Assembly (NCBI RefSeq): GCF_000426705.1
Contig: NZ_KE384554.1
Location: 354,825 to 418,824 of the forward strand
Source of the DNA: Spirochaeta cellobiosiphila DSM 17781
Lineage (GTDB): Bacteria > Spirochaetota > Spirochaetia > DSM-17781
Direction of reading: 5' to 3'
DNA: 64,000 nucleotides
Shown: positions 38,876-48,420 of the stretch, piece by piece
Numbering within the stretch: position 1 is the stretch's first letter
Layout of the letters: each line of letters opens with the position of its first letter
The notes under the pieces: model-generated
Told to the model about the DNA's origin: nothing
What the model saw: the letters and a program-made list of their open reading frames with translations, nothing else
Database searches by the model: none
Made by a program: the position numbers and the translations under genes

Positions 38876-40207
38876 TTAGGTCAATTCTTTCTGCAGTATT
38901 TTATTCTCTTCCAAGCACACTTTAATATGACTTGCCGGTTTCTCAAACTGATATTCTGCACCTTCCATATAAATAACAGTCCCTGTTTCAATACTACCAG
39001 ATACTGTCAAAATTGATTCAGGATTAAGCAATTGTGCAGATAGTTCGTTCATTTCTTCTATCAAAGCATTTTGGTCATTTTGAAGATTCGATATGGTTTC
39101 ATCTGTATCCTGTGTTTTATCAAGAATAACTTGATTTTTCTCCAGCTGTTCCTGTACATGTTTCATACGACGCTCAATAACAAAATCCATTCCCAAATAC
39201 AAGGTTGATCGAGGACTACCAGGATGTCCGATATCATGGGCTTCAACATTATTCTTAGCTTTAATTAAAGAACTAAGGAGAACACTATCATTTGACATGT
39301 GAATACTGCCCTGACAATATAGTTCACTGTTCATAACATTGCGCTTTATATAGATATCACCTTTAACTTCAATATGACAATTTTCAATGTAATCACAATA
39401 TAGATCACCACCAACACGTACAATGGCTTTTTGCCGGCCTATTATGCCACCATGAACTTGAAGATTTTTTTTACAAAGGACCTCAGTAGCATCCAGAGTT
39501 CCACTAGTCTGGATATTTCCACCAGATATAACTTTAAAACCATCCTGTATGACCCCATTTATGTGTACATCCCCAGGAAATACTATATGACCTGTACGAT
39601 AATCCACCCCGTTTTGAATGTCCAAAACTTCTTCCACCCAAAATTTCTCATGATTATTGATATAACGCCCATTAATTTTACTTTTTACGTATCCAGCTTT
39701 AAAATAGGTATTCTCACCAGGAATCAAAGGAACAACGGACTTCTTTTCATAATTAACTACATTACCAAAGACATCCATTCCATTTTCACCGGATTTTCGT
39801 TTGATAAGAACAGCTAAGACTTCCCCCTTCTTAACAACTCTAAAGCTATGAACGTCACGGTAATCAACAGAACCTTTAACTTTAGAAGTATCCATGGGAT
39901 CAACGAAAAACCTTTTTTCTATCTTAAAATAGGCGGGGATTTCTTTATGAGGAGCTTTGCCAACAGCTATTAGCACGTTTTTTAGTATTTTCTTATGTTC
40001 TGTGATTTCAAGTAATACTTTATCGATAATATCCCAGTTAATACCTTCATTAATACCTTGGCTTGCTAAAAAGCTTTTTATATAATCCTTTGACAAATCC
40101 ATTCCCGATCCAAGAGCGGGGATGAAATCCATATAAGCCTCTAAACCATCTTCACGTACCTGCAATGAGACTGAGCCATTTCTATTTTGAACAGATTCTA
40201 CTGACAT
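38876..40207 (-). CDS. DUF342/FapA family protein
   Basis: 443 residues. An N-terminal region is followed by the beta-helix DUF342 domain: the HINGVIQDGFKVISGGNIQTSGTL stretch and repeats such as GGIIGRQKAIVRVGGDLYCDYIENC. A coiled-coil segment (about 345-395, HVQEQLEKNQVILDKTQDTDE) ends the protein with a short beta tail. FapA-like proteins are common in spirochaetes and firmicutes; their function is unknown. Divergent from argR. Confidence 0.85.
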   Translation of the reverse strand: MSVESVQNRNGSVSLQVREDGLEAYMDFIPALGSGMDLSKDYIKSFLASQGINEGINWDIIDKVLLEITEHKKILKNVLIAVGKAPHKEIPAYFKIEKRFFVDPMDTSKVKGSVDYRDVHSFRVVKKGEVLAVLIKRKSGENGMDVFGNVVNYEKKSVVPLIPGENTYFKAGYVKSKINGRYINNHEKFWVEEVLDIQNGVDYRTGHIVFPGDVHINGVIQDGFKVISGGNIQTSGTLDATEVLCKKNLQVHGGIIGRQKAIVRVGGDLYCDYIENCHIEVKGDIYIKRNVMNSELYCQGSIHMSNDSVLLSSLIKAKNNVEAHDIGHPGSPRSTLYLGMDFVIERRMKHVQEQLEKNQVILDKTQDTDETISNLQNDQNALIEEMNELSAQLLNPESILTVSGSIETGTVIYMEGAEYQFEKPASHIKVCLEENKILQKELT

Positions 40208-40275
40208 TGGTTATACCTTACTTTAAGTATCGGATAAAGATTGGAATAAAAGAATTAATATTTTTTGAATAAGTC

Positions 40276-40304
40276 TTGATAAAACTTTAAAAAAAACGTA
40301 ATTT
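40276..40304 (+). promoter_or_regulatory. Candidate argR operon promoter
   Basis: TTGATA (40276-40281), 17 bases, TAATTT (40299-40304), ending 37 bases before the argR GTG. The ARG box lies between it and the gene. Confidence 0.5.
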
Positions 40305-40317
40305 TATTCCCTATTTA

Positions 40318-40331
40318 CGAATAATTATGCA
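40318..40331 (+). promoter_or_regulatory. ARG box-like operator before argR
   Basis: CGAATAATTATGCA differs at two of fourteen places from the ideal palindrome TGAATAATTATTCA bound by ArgR. It lies directly before the argR start and behind the promoter, so ArgR would repress its own operon. Only one clear copy was found. Confidence 0.65.
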
Positions 40332-40341
40332 AGGATGAAAA

Positions 40342-40812
40342 GTGAAGGGACGATCAGCACGGTTAAGAATTATTAAAAAAATTATTGAGAACCACCGAAT
40401 ACCAAGCCAGGAAGATCTACTCGGTTTTCTTAAAAAAGAAGGTGTTCAAGTTACTCAAGCCACTCTTAGCCGCGATTTGAAACTACTAAAAGTGGGCAAA
40501 GTATCTGATGGAAAAAGCGGATATTACTATACATTGCCTGGCGAAGACAACATTCGAGAAACGGAAAAGGATTATATAAAGGATTTCCAAAGAGGATTTA
40601 TAGGAATTGAGTTCAGCACAAATATAGCTGTAATTCGTACCTATCCAGGGCACGCTAATTCAGTAGCCCTTGCATTGGACAACTTTAATCTTGATGAAAA
40701 AATAGGAACCATCGCCGGTGATGATACGATTATGATCATAATACGAGAAGGGTTCACTCAAGATGATTTTCTGGACAGTCTCAAAAGTAAAATACCCGAA
40801 TTGGAGCTATAA
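40342..40812 (+). CDS. argR: Arginine repressor ArgR
   Basis: 156 residues, normal length. N-terminal winged helix (PSQEDLLGFLKKEGVQVTQATLSRDL) and the C-terminal arginine-binding and oligomerisation domain (PGHANSVALALD, GTIAGDDTIMII). GTG start with AAGGA upstream. First gene of argR-C-B-D-G, so repressor and targets are transcribed together under the ARG box. Confidence 0.95.
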   Translation: MKGRSARLRIIKKIIENHRIPSQEDLLGFLKKEGVQVTQATLSRDLKLLKVGKVSDGKSGYYYTLPGEDNIRETEKDYIKDFQRGFIGIEFSTNIAVIRTYPGHANSVALALDNFNLDEKIGTIAGDDTIMIIIREGFTQDDFLDSLKSKIPELEL

Positions 40813-40815
40813 ATA

Positions 40816-41847
40816 ATGAAAGCAGCTGTTTTAGGAGCCACAGGATATACTGGACAATTATTATTAAAATTACTCAACAATCACGAAAAAATTGATCAGA
40901 TAATGCCAGTGACAACAAGTCAAGTAGGACAATCTATAAGTAAGAGTCTACCAAGATTAGGTAACTCATTAAACAGGAAAACTCAGTTGACAAAGGGATG
41001 CTTCATTAGTAGAGAAGAGGCCCTTAAGGAATCACCTGATGTAGTATTTGCGGCACTTCCCCATCTAAAAAGTGCTCCATTTGCGGAACCTTTTTTAGAT
41101 AAAAGTGTACTTATAGATTTATCAGCTGATTATCGTTTAAAAGATCCTGAAGTCTTTGCCATCGCCTATGGTCAAAGACCTCCTGTTGAAACTAGACTAA
41201 AAGACTCAGTTTATGGTTTGTGTGAATGGAATAGGCAAGATATAAAAAAAAGCAATATTATTGCTGTACCCGGTTGTTATCCTACAGCAACCCTACTCCC
41301 CCTCCTTCCTTTTGCTAACAAAGGCTTAATCAAGGGAAGTATAATTGTTAATGCCTTATCTGGCATAAGTGGAGCCGGTAAAAAACTGGCAGAAAACTAT
41401 CTATATGTTGAAAGAGACGAAAACTGTGGTCCCTATGCGCCTGGAAAGGTGCACCGTCATAGCTATGAAATCGAACATTATATTCATGGAGAAGGCTCCT
41501 CAGAAGAAGTCTATTTTACTCCCAATTTGGTACCAATGGTTAAAGGAATGACTGTAACATCTACATTTTATGCACCAGACCTAAGTGAGACAGGAGCAAT
41601 GGATCTTTTACAGGAATTTTACTCAGATCAGCCATGCATTGGTCTTAGAGAAGACTTACCTCAATCAGCGGATGTTGCAGGATCTAATAGATGTGATATT
41701 GCCATAAGAAAATCGGGAAATCAAATTTTCCTATTCAGTGCCATTGATAATCTTATGAAAGGTGCTAGTGGTAGTGCTATCCAGAACTTCAATATTCGAT
41801 TCGGCTGGGATGATTCTTTAGGCCTTCCTTTATCAGCTGAGGTATAA
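40816..41847 (+). CDS. argC: N-acetyl-gamma-glutamyl-phosphate reductase
   Basis: 343 residues. Third step of arginine synthesis. NADP fold GATGYTGQLLLKLL, and the catalytic Cys in AVPGCYPTA. Ribosome site GGAG upstream. Three bases separate it from argR and two from argB. Confidence 0.97.
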   Translation: MKAAVLGATGYTGQLLLKLLNNHEKIDQIMPVTTSQVGQSISKSLPRLGNSLNRKTQLTKGCFISREEALKESPDVVFAALPHLKSAPFAEPFLDKSVLIDLSADYRLKDPEVFAIAYGQRPPVETRLKDSVYGLCEWNRQDIKKSNIIAVPGCYPTATLLPLLPFANKGLIKGSIIVNALSGISGAGKKLAENYLYVERDENCGPYAPGKVHRHSYEIEHYIHGEGSSEEVYFTPNLVPMVKGMTVTSTFYAPDLSETGAMDLLQEFYSDQPCIGLREDLPQSADVAGSNRCDIAIRKSGNQIFLFSAIDNLMKGASGSAIQNFNIRFGWDDSLGLPLSAEV

Positions 41848-41849
41848 AG

Positions 41850-42620
41850 ATGACAGAAACTATAGTTATCAAAATGGGCGGCCAAGCTGTATCTAACCAA
41901 AACCAGTTAGAGCAATGTTTAAAAGAAATCTCCCTGATATCAGGAACCTACAAAATAATTCTCGTTCATGGCGGAGGTCATGAAATTAGTTCCTTTTCCA
42001 AAAAACTCGGAATTGAACCCTATTTTAAAGAGGGGATACGAATGACAAGTAAAGAGGAAATGACCCTTGTAGATATGGTGTTAGGAGGTAGTTTTAACAA
42101 ACTATTAGTGAGAAAGGCTCAACTAAATCATCTTAAAGCTGTGGGAATTTCCGGGAGCGACGGGCCTATCTTTCAAGGACATGCTTTAGGCTCCGGCAAT
42201 TATACAGGAAGAATTGATCACGTAGATATCTCTCTCATCAAACATCTACTATCAGGGGGATATTTCCCTATATTGGCACCACCTTCTATTGATGAAGAGG
42301 GAAACCCTCTCAATATAAACGCTGATGAAGCCGCTTTAGCTTTAGCTACAGCTATTAAAGCTTCTCACCTGCTCTTTATTTCTGATATTCCGGGAATATT
42401 AAATGATGGTGTTTTGATTCCTTCCATGACTCCCATGGCTATAAATACCGCCATTAAAGACAAAATCATCATAGGGGGAATGATCCCCAAGGTTCAATCA
42501 GCCATTAAGGGCTTGGAAGAGGGAATAGGCCAGGTAGTCATTGGCCAATATACACATGAGAATAGTCTACTCAACCTCATTGAAGGCTCTGAGGGGACTC
42601 AAATACATCTTGAGCATTAG
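41850..42620 (+). CDS. argB: N-acetylglutamate kinase
   Basis: 256 residues. Second step of arginine synthesis. The amino acid kinase pattern VIKMGGQAV, the substrate loop VHGGGHEISSF and INADEAALALA are visible. Located between argC and argD. Confidence 0.95.
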   Translation: MTETIVIKMGGQAVSNQNQLEQCLKEISLISGTYKIILVHGGGHEISSFSKKLGIEPYFKEGIRMTSKEEMTLVDMVLGGSFNKLLVRKAQLNHLKAVGISGSDGPIFQGHALGSGNYTGRIDHVDISLIKHLLSGGYFPILAPPSIDEEGNPLNINADEAALALATAIKASHLLFISDIPGILNDGVLIPSMTPMAINTAIKDKIIIGGMIPKVQSAIKGLEEGIGQVVIGQYTHENSLLNLIEGSEGTQIHLEH

Positions 42621-42631
42621 GAGGTTACAGG

Positions 42632-43849
42632 ATGCAAAAATCATACATAACGTCAAAAACTTCCTTACCTAAAAGCTTTGGAGATTCATTCCTGGAATTA
42701 GAAAAAGGCAAGGGAGTGTTTCTCTGGGACAAGGGAGGTAAAAAGTACCTCGACTTTGGTTCGGGGATTGCAGTGAATTCCTTAGGGTATTCCAATAAAG
42801 GGATATTAAGTGCGATCCGGCGGCAATCAAAGAAAATAATTCATACATCCAATCTCTATACCTCAGAACCGACCACTCGTTTAGCCAAAGAACTAACATC
42901 ACTGGGTGAATTTGATGCCGTACATTTGGGCAATAGTGGAACAGAAGCAAACGAAGCCGCTATAAAGTTTGCCCGACTTTATTCCTTAAGCAAGAAAGGA
43001 AAAGGTCACACTAAACTACTTAGCTTTGAAGGGGCTTTTCATGGGAGAACCTTAGGGGCCCTAACCCTAACACCTACTCCTAAGTACAAAGATCCCTTTG
43101 GACCATTATTACCTGATTGTTATACTATAGCCCCCAACGATATAGAGTTACTTAAAAATACTTTGGATGATAGCTTTGCTGGGATCATTATTGAACCATT
43201 ACAAGGAGAAGGAGGATTAAATAGTTTTGATCCTGCCTTCATACAGGTCCTTAATGAGCTATGCAAATCTTTGGATATAATCTTAATCGCTGATGAGGTT
43301 CAAACAGGACTAGGAAGAACGGGTTCCATGTTTGCCTCTGAATTAGTAGGTTTAAAGCCAGATATTATTACCTTAGCCAAGCCTTTAGGGGGTGGCTTAC
43401 CCTTATCAGCGACCTTAATACCTCAAAAAATCAATGACTTGCTAAAGCCTGGTCATCATGGTTCTACCTTTGGTGGAGGTCCCTTGACTTCCGCAGTAGC
43501 ACTAGAGGTTATGAAAGTCGTTAATGACAAAACATTCCTGAAAGGGGTAACAGATAAAGGAGATTATCTAGTCCAACAATTAGACCTTCTCAAACAAGAC
43601 TATTCTTGTCTGGGACAAACTAAAGGAATGGGCCTACTAAGAGGAATAGAACTAGATGAGACTAAAGCTGGATTTACCATTGCCGAATTAATTGGTGAAG
43701 CCAGAAATCAGGGATTGTTAATCTTAAGATGCGGATCTAATGTCATCAGGCTAGCACCCCCTTTAGTCATTACAGTAAAAGAAATTGATCAAGCATTAGC
43801 CTTATTAAGAACATCCTTAAACAACCTAACAAACGGAGGATTAACATAG
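42632..43849 (+). CDS. argD: Acetylornithine aminotransferase
   Basis: 405 residues, PLP class III. Lysine motif LAKPLGGGLPLSATL, DEVQTGLGRTGSMFAS and GNSGTEANEAAIKFAR are visible. Ribosome site AGGAGG. Last base of its stop is the first base of the argG GTG. Confidence 0.96.
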   Translation: MQKSYITSKTSLPKSFGDSFLELEKGKGVFLWDKGGKKYLDFGSGIAVNSLGYSNKGILSAIRRQSKKIIHTSNLYTSEPTTRLAKELTSLGEFDAVHLGNSGTEANEAAIKFARLYSLSKKGKGHTKLLSFEGAFHGRTLGALTLTPTPKYKDPFGPLLPDCYTIAPNDIELLKNTLDDSFAGIIIEPLQGEGGLNSFDPAFIQVLNELCKSLDIILIADEVQTGLGRTGSMFASELVGLKPDIITLAKPLGGGLPLSATLIPQKINDLLKPGHHGSTFGGGPLTSAVALEVMKVVNDKTFLKGVTDKGDYLVQQLDLLKQDYSCLGQTKGMGLLRGIELDETKAGFTIAELIGEARNQGLLILRCGSNVIRLAPPLVITVKEIDQALALLRTSLNNLTNGGLT

Positions 43850-45120
43850 TGGACAACAAAATAAAGAAAATCGCACTAGCTTATTCGGGAGGATTAGATA
43901 CTTCCATCATTATCCCATGGTTAAAAGAACAACACCCAGGAGCAGAGGTTATTGCCATCTGTACCAACGTTGGCCAAGGTGAAGATTGGGATGCAGTCGA
44001 AAAGAAAGCCATCGCTTCCGGTGCTTCTAAAATATATATAGAAGATATTCAGGAAGATTTCGCCAAGGACTTTCTCTTTCCCATGATTCGAAGCGGAGCC
44101 TTATACCAAGGAAAGTATTTCTTAGGAACTTCCATTGCACGACCACTTCAGGCCAAAAGACAAGTAGAAATTGCCCTTGCAGAAGGAGCGGATGCTTTAT
44201 GTCATGGTTGTACTGGTAAAGGAAATGACCAAGTCAGATTTGAGCTTACTTACAAAGCCCTGGCCCCCCAATTAAAAGTAATAGCACCATGGCGTGTTTG
44301 GAATATTACGTCCAGAGAGCAAGCCATTGACTATGCCAAGGCCAACAATATTCCTATCGGAGATATTAGCAAGAAGAATATCTACTCTAGAGATTGGAAC
44401 ATTTGGCACATCAGTCATGAAGGGGGAGACCTTGAAAACCCTTGGAATAGACCAACAGACCCCATGTTCAAGTTATCTGTTTCCCCTAAAGAAGCTCCTG
44501 ATAAAGAAACAGAAATCACTATTGATTTTGAAAAAGGATTTCCTGTAGGAATTGACGGACAAAAAATGACTCCGATTGAAGTCCTTCTTAAGCTTAACAA
44601 ACTTGGTGGAGAAAACGGAATTGGTCGTGATGACATCGTAGAAGATCGAATTGTAGGAATGAAAAGCCGTGGTGTTTATGAAACTCCAGCCGGCACTATC
44701 CTCTATAAAGCCATAAAAGAATTAGAAATGCTTACTATGGACTTCGATACCCTAAGCTACAAGAACTCTTTGAGTCAGAAATATGCCGACCTTGTCTATG
44801 CTGGTAAATGGTATACACCGTTAAGAGAATCCATTGATGCTTTCATGCAACAAGCTACAAAGTACACAACAGGTTCTGTTAGGGTGGTACTCTATAAAGG
44901 AAACGTTATTATAGCAGGAAGAAAGTCTAAGTACAGCCTGTACTTGGAAGATCTAGCATCCTTCGGGGAAAGCTCATATGACCATAAAGATGCTGATGGC
45001 TTTATCAATCTGTTTGGTTTATCAACAGGTGTTGCGGCAATGGTCCGCAAAGGGGTGGAAGCCGGAGAAGGTCAATCTGCCGAAATTTTAGGAACAGCTG
45101 CTTCCTATCACGCCGAATAA
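43849..45120 (+). CDS. argG: Argininosuccinate synthase
   Basis: 423 residues. Joins citrulline and aspartate using ATP. PP-loop LAYSGGLDTSIIIPWL, KGNDQVRFE and GRKSKYSLYLEDLASF are present. GTG start overlapping the argD stop (TAGTG). No argJ, argA, argE, argF or argH is in this operon or elsewhere in the window. Confidence 0.97.
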   Translation: MDNKIKKIALAYSGGLDTSIIIPWLKEQHPGAEVIAICTNVGQGEDWDAVEKKAIASGASKIYIEDIQEDFAKDFLFPMIRSGALYQGKYFLGTSIARPLQAKRQVEIALAEGADALCHGCTGKGNDQVRFELTYKALAPQLKVIAPWRVWNITSREQAIDYAKANNIPIGDISKKNIYSRDWNIWHISHEGGDLENPWNRPTDPMFKLSVSPKEAPDKETEITIDFEKGFPVGIDGQKMTPIEVLLKLNKLGGENGIGRDDIVEDRIVGMKSRGVYETPAGTILYKAIKELEMLTMDFDTLSYKNSLSQKYADLVYAGKWYTPLRESIDAFMQQATKYTTGSVRVVLYKGNVIIAGRKSKYSLYLEDLASFGESSYDHKDADGFINLFGLSTGVAAMVRKGVEAGEGQSAEILGTAASYHAE

Positions 45121-45129
45121 ATTAATATT

Positions 45130-45156
45130 GGACAGACCGTTTCAAATGGTCTGTCC
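45130..45156 (+). terminator. Hairpin after argG
   Basis: GGACAGACC (45130-45138) and GGTCTGTCC (45148-45156) form a perfect nine-base stem with a nine-base loop. The tail TCATCTTT is weakly T-rich. Confidence 0.7.
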
Positions 45157-45178
45157 TCATCTTTAGGACCTCAAATCA

Positions 45179-45799
45179 ATGAAATACATTATCTGGGATT
45201 GGAACGGTACCATATTGGATGATCTTCAACTTTGTATCGATATAACCAATGGAATGCTTGAAGAGCATGGCCTTCCCGCTTTTAAGAATACAGATGACTA
45301 CAGACAAGTATTCACCTTCCCTATTCGAAATTATTATACCAAAATAGGTTTTGATTTTGATAAAGTTCCCTTTGAGACGATAGCAGAACAATTTATTAAT
45401 CTCTATCAACCTCAAAGTTTGAATTGCCCTTTAACTAAAGATGTCACTAAAATCATGGAAACCCTAAGAATCAGGGGATACAAGCAAATTATATTATCTG
45501 CCTCATCCCAAGAGCGATTAGATGCACAAGTGCATCACTTTGGTGTAAACAGATATGTAGAAGAGATATTAGGACTTAACAACATATGGGCAGCCTCTAA
45601 GATTGAACTAGCACAACATTGGATTAAGAATCACAAAACAGATGAAATAGTTGTCATTGGTGACACACTACATGATTGGGAATTAGCACAGACCATACAA
45701 GCAGATTGCCTCTTATTTACAAAAGGTCATCAAATACATAAATCATCCTCAGATTATATACTTTTCAATTCAATGGAAGATCTACTTGATTATCTATAA
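45179..45799 (+). CDS. HAD-superfamily phosphatase (phosphoglycolate phosphatase-like)
   Basis: 206 residues. Motif I WDWNGTILDD (unusual Asn in place of the usual Gly/Asp between the two acidic residues), motif II LSASSQERL and motif IV VIGDTLHDWELA are visible. Cytoplasmic; substrate unknown. ATG 58 bases after argG, behind the hairpin, so it is probably a separate unit. Confidence 0.85.
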   Translation: MKYIIWDWNGTILDDLQLCIDITNGMLEEHGLPAFKNTDDYRQVFTFPIRNYYTKIGFDFDKVPFETIAEQFINLYQPQSLNCPLTKDVTKIMETLRIRGYKQIILSASSQERLDAQVHHFGVNRYVEEILGLNNIWAASKIELAQHWIKNHKTDEIVVIGDTLHDWELAQTIQADCLLFTKGHQIHKSSSDYILFNSMEDLLDYL

Positions 45800-45850
45800 C
45801 ATTTTGCGTTTTTGATAAATATTAGTATTTTTATATACATAGGAGACTAT

Positions 45851-46180
45851 ATGGAAGCTTTAAAAGACAAACAACAGTTCACAGATATGGTTAATTCTGA
45901 TGATAAAGTATCGATAGCGATATTCAGAGGAGAATGGTGTGGAGATTGCCATTTTATAGATCCTTTTATTGATGAAGTGGCAAAAGAATATGCAGACACG
46001 ATTCAAACCTTCAATGTTGACATAGAAGAATTCAATGATATTGCCGGTCAATATGAAATCATGGGCATCCCTAGCTTTGTAGCCTTTAAAGGTGGGAAAG
46101 AAGTCAACCGTTTCGTCAATAGAGATCGTAAGACCAGAGAAGAAATCACTAACTTTTTTCAAGAATCTTTACTTCGCTAG
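45851..46180 (+). CDS. Thioredoxin-like protein
   Basis: 109 residues from the ATG at 45851, chosen because TAGGAGACT stands before it. The redox motif is WCGDC, followed by the cis-Pro loop GIPSFVAFKGGKEV. The motif CGDC differs from the classic CGPC, so a specialised partner is likely. No signal peptide, thus cytoplasmic. Confidence 0.88.
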   Translation: MEALKDKQQFTDMVNSDDKVSIAIFRGEWCGDCHFIDPFIDEVAKEYADTIQTFNVDIEEFNDIAGQYEIMGIPSFVAFKGGKEVNRFVNRDRKTREEITNFFQESLLR

Positions 46181-46233
46181 ACATTACCAGTTCCATTGTT
46201 TATAGTCTTCTTATGCAAATTAAGGAGAGGTAA

Positions 46234-47820
46234 ATGGCAATGGAATTTAAAAACCTCGATCAATTAGCTTCCTTTCAAAAACTAAGAAAGGAAGTTAAAC
46301 CTGAAGATCTTAAAAAGGTTTTAACAGCAGATCGTGTAAAAGCATTTTCTGCAAATATTGGTGATCATCTTATCTATAACTATGCAGCTAAACAAATTAG
46401 CGCTGAAGCAATTGACATCTTACAAGAACTAAGCAATGAACAAGATTTAATTAACAAGTACAAAGCAATTCTTGATGGTGAATACATGAACACAGGTGAG
46501 AATCGAAGAGTACTTCACCATTTAACAAGAGGCCAGCAAGGTGAAGCTGTTGTTCATGAAGGCAAAGATTTACATAAGTTCTATACTGGTGAACAGAAAA
46601 AGATCTATGAGTTTGCAGCCCAAATACACTCTGGACAAATTACGTCTTCAACAGGCAAAAAATTTGATACTGTTGTTCAAATCGGAATAGGTGGATCTGA
46701 TTTAGGACCTAGAGCTATGTATTTGGCATTGGAGAATTATGTTCGTACTAATACAGGCATTAAAATGCAAGCCCATTTCATTAGTAATGTTGATCCTGAT
46801 GATGCCAACAGTATCCTGAAGAAAATTAATTTTGAAACAACATTATTTATTCTCGTTTCTAAGAGCGGGACGACTCAAGAAACTCTTGCAAATGAAAGCT
46901 TTGTTAAAGAAAGCATGCTAAAAGCAGGTATCCCTCAATTAGATCCAAAGGGTCATATGATTGCTGTAACTTCAGAAACAAGCCCTCTCGCTGGTAATCC
47001 TGATTATTTGGCATCCTTTTATATAGATGATTTCATTGGAGGACGATATAGTTCTACTAGTGCTGTTGGTGGTGCTGTTCTGGCTTTAGCATTTGGACAA
47101 TCTGTAGTGGAAGAGTTCCTTCAAGGAGCAGCTCAAGTTGATAAATTATCTTTAGAGAAAGATGTACGGAAGAACCCTGCCCTTCTCGATGCTCTAATAG
47201 GAGTTGTTGAAAGGAACATTTTTGGTTACCCCACAACTGCTATTCTACCCTACAGCCAAGCCCTCAGCAGATTCCCTGCTCACCTTCAACAGGCTGATAT
47301 GGAATCTAATGGGAAGACAGTAAACCGTAGGGGTGAAGCGGTCTCCTACCAAACAGGACCAGTCATCTTTGGAGAACCAGGAACTAATGGACAACACAGT
47401 TTTTACCAGTTGTTACACCAGGGGACTGATATTGTACCTTTACAATTTATAGGATTTATAGATTCACAGGATGCCTTTGACCTAGAGATAGAAGGCTCAA
47501 CCAGTCAGGCCAAATTAAAAGCAAATCTTGCTGCTCAGATTATTGCTTTTGCCAAAGGTAAAGACGACAGTAATAAGAACAAAAACTTCGCAGGTCAAAG
47601 ACCTAGTTCTTTGATCTATGGAAAACAATTAACCCCGACAGCATTGGGAGCCCTGTTGGCTCACTTTGAAAACAAAATTCTCTTCCAGGGCTTAACTTGG
47701 AATATAAATTCCTTCGATCAAGAGGGTGTACAACTAGGAAAGCTATTAGCCAAACAAGTACTGGCTAAAGGTGATATGGATGAAGCTCTTAAAAGCTTCT
47801 CTGATCTATTACAAATCTAG
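46234..47820 (+). CDS. pgi: Glucose-6-phosphate isomerase
   Basis: 528 residues, the long bacterial form. Interconverts glucose-6-phosphate and fructose-6-phosphate. Patterns IGIGGSDLGPRAMYL, VSKSGTTQETLA and GQRPSSLIYGKQ are present, with the end segment NINSFDQEGVQLGK. Ribosome site AAGGAGAGG. It shares its substrate with zwf, which is 18 kb away. A strong terminator follows. Confidence 0.97.
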   Translation: MAMEFKNLDQLASFQKLRKEVKPEDLKKVLTADRVKAFSANIGDHLIYNYAAKQISAEAIDILQELSNEQDLINKYKAILDGEYMNTGENRRVLHHLTRGQQGEAVVHEGKDLHKFYTGEQKKIYEFAAQIHSGQITSSTGKKFDTVVQIGIGGSDLGPRAMYLALENYVRTNTGIKMQAHFISNVDPDDANSILKKINFETTLFILVSKSGTTQETLANESFVKESMLKAGIPQLDPKGHMIAVTSETSPLAGNPDYLASFYIDDFIGGRYSSTSAVGGAVLALAFGQSVVEEFLQGAAQVDKLSLEKDVRKNPALLDALIGVVERNIFGYPTTAILPYSQALSRFPAHLQQADMESNGKTVNRRGEAVSYQTGPVIFGEPGTNGQHSFYQLLHQGTDIVPLQFIGFIDSQDAFDLEIEGSTSQAKLKANLAAQIIAFAKGKDDSNKNKNFAGQRPSSLIYGKQLTPTALGALLAHFENKILFQGLTWNINSFDQEGVQLGKLLAKQVLAKGDMDEALKSFSDLLQI

Positions 47821-47826
47821 ATAAAA

Positions 47827-47856
47827 AAACCGGCTGGTTTCAGCCGGTTTTTGTTT
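47827..47856 (+). terminator. pgi terminator
   Basis: AAACCGGCTG (47827-47836) and CAGCCGGTTT (47841-47850) form a ten-base stem with a four-base loop, followed by TTGTTT. Confidence 0.9.
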
Positions 47857-47872
47857 AACAAGATGAAGGGCT

Positions 47873-48415
47873 ATGCATAAAGAGATAGAACGTAAAGCAT
47901 GGGTTAGAGATTGGAATCAGACCCTTGAGCTATTGAATAGAAACTTTAACTTTGTCAAAGAATATCATAAAAAAGATCAATATTTTCTCATGGAAGGTTA
48001 TACAAGAGAATCAAAGAAGAAGTTTAGAATACGCCAGGATGGTAACGAGTATTGGGTTACCTACAAGTTTAAATCTCTTCTGGAGACCCTTGAAGTCAAT
48101 GATGAAATCGAGTTCCAAATATCCGATGTCCAGTCCTATCAAAGAATGATGGAAGCCCTTGGCTTTAAAATATTCATCAATAAGGAAAAGAAAGGTTATC
48201 GTTTTCAAAGAGATCAGTGGATTCTAGAACTAAGTCACATTAGCGATCTAGGAGATTTTATTGAAATAGAATGTCTCCTGACAGACCCCTCACCAGAACA
48301 GATTAAGGAAGCAGATATACAAATACTGTCTTTGTTTGATCAATTGAAGATATCACATTCAGATATAGAAACTCGATACTACAATCAAATGCTATTAGCC
48401 AATAAAGAATTGTAA
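47873..48415 (+). CDS. CYTH-domain protein (class IV adenylate cyclase-like)
   Basis: 180 residues. It begins with the CYTH signature EIERKAWV (the ExExK pattern) and has KFRIRQDG, EVNDEIEFQI and ELSHISDLGDFIEIECLL further on. The family binds triphosphates with metal; members are adenylate cyclases, thiamine triphosphatases or polyphosphatases. Which one is not clear. Ribosome site AAGGGCT. It stands in a row with a HAD phosphatase and hisA. Confidence 0.85.
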   Translation: MHKEIERKAWVRDWNQTLELLNRNFNFVKEYHKKDQYFLMEGYTRESKKKFRIRQDGNEYWVTYKFKSLLETLEVNDEIEFQISDVQSYQRMMEALGFKIFINKEKKGYRFQRDQWILELSHISDLGDFIEIECLLTDPSPEQIKEADIQILSLFDQLKISHSDIETRYYNQMLLANKEL

Positions 48416-48420
48416 GGCCT

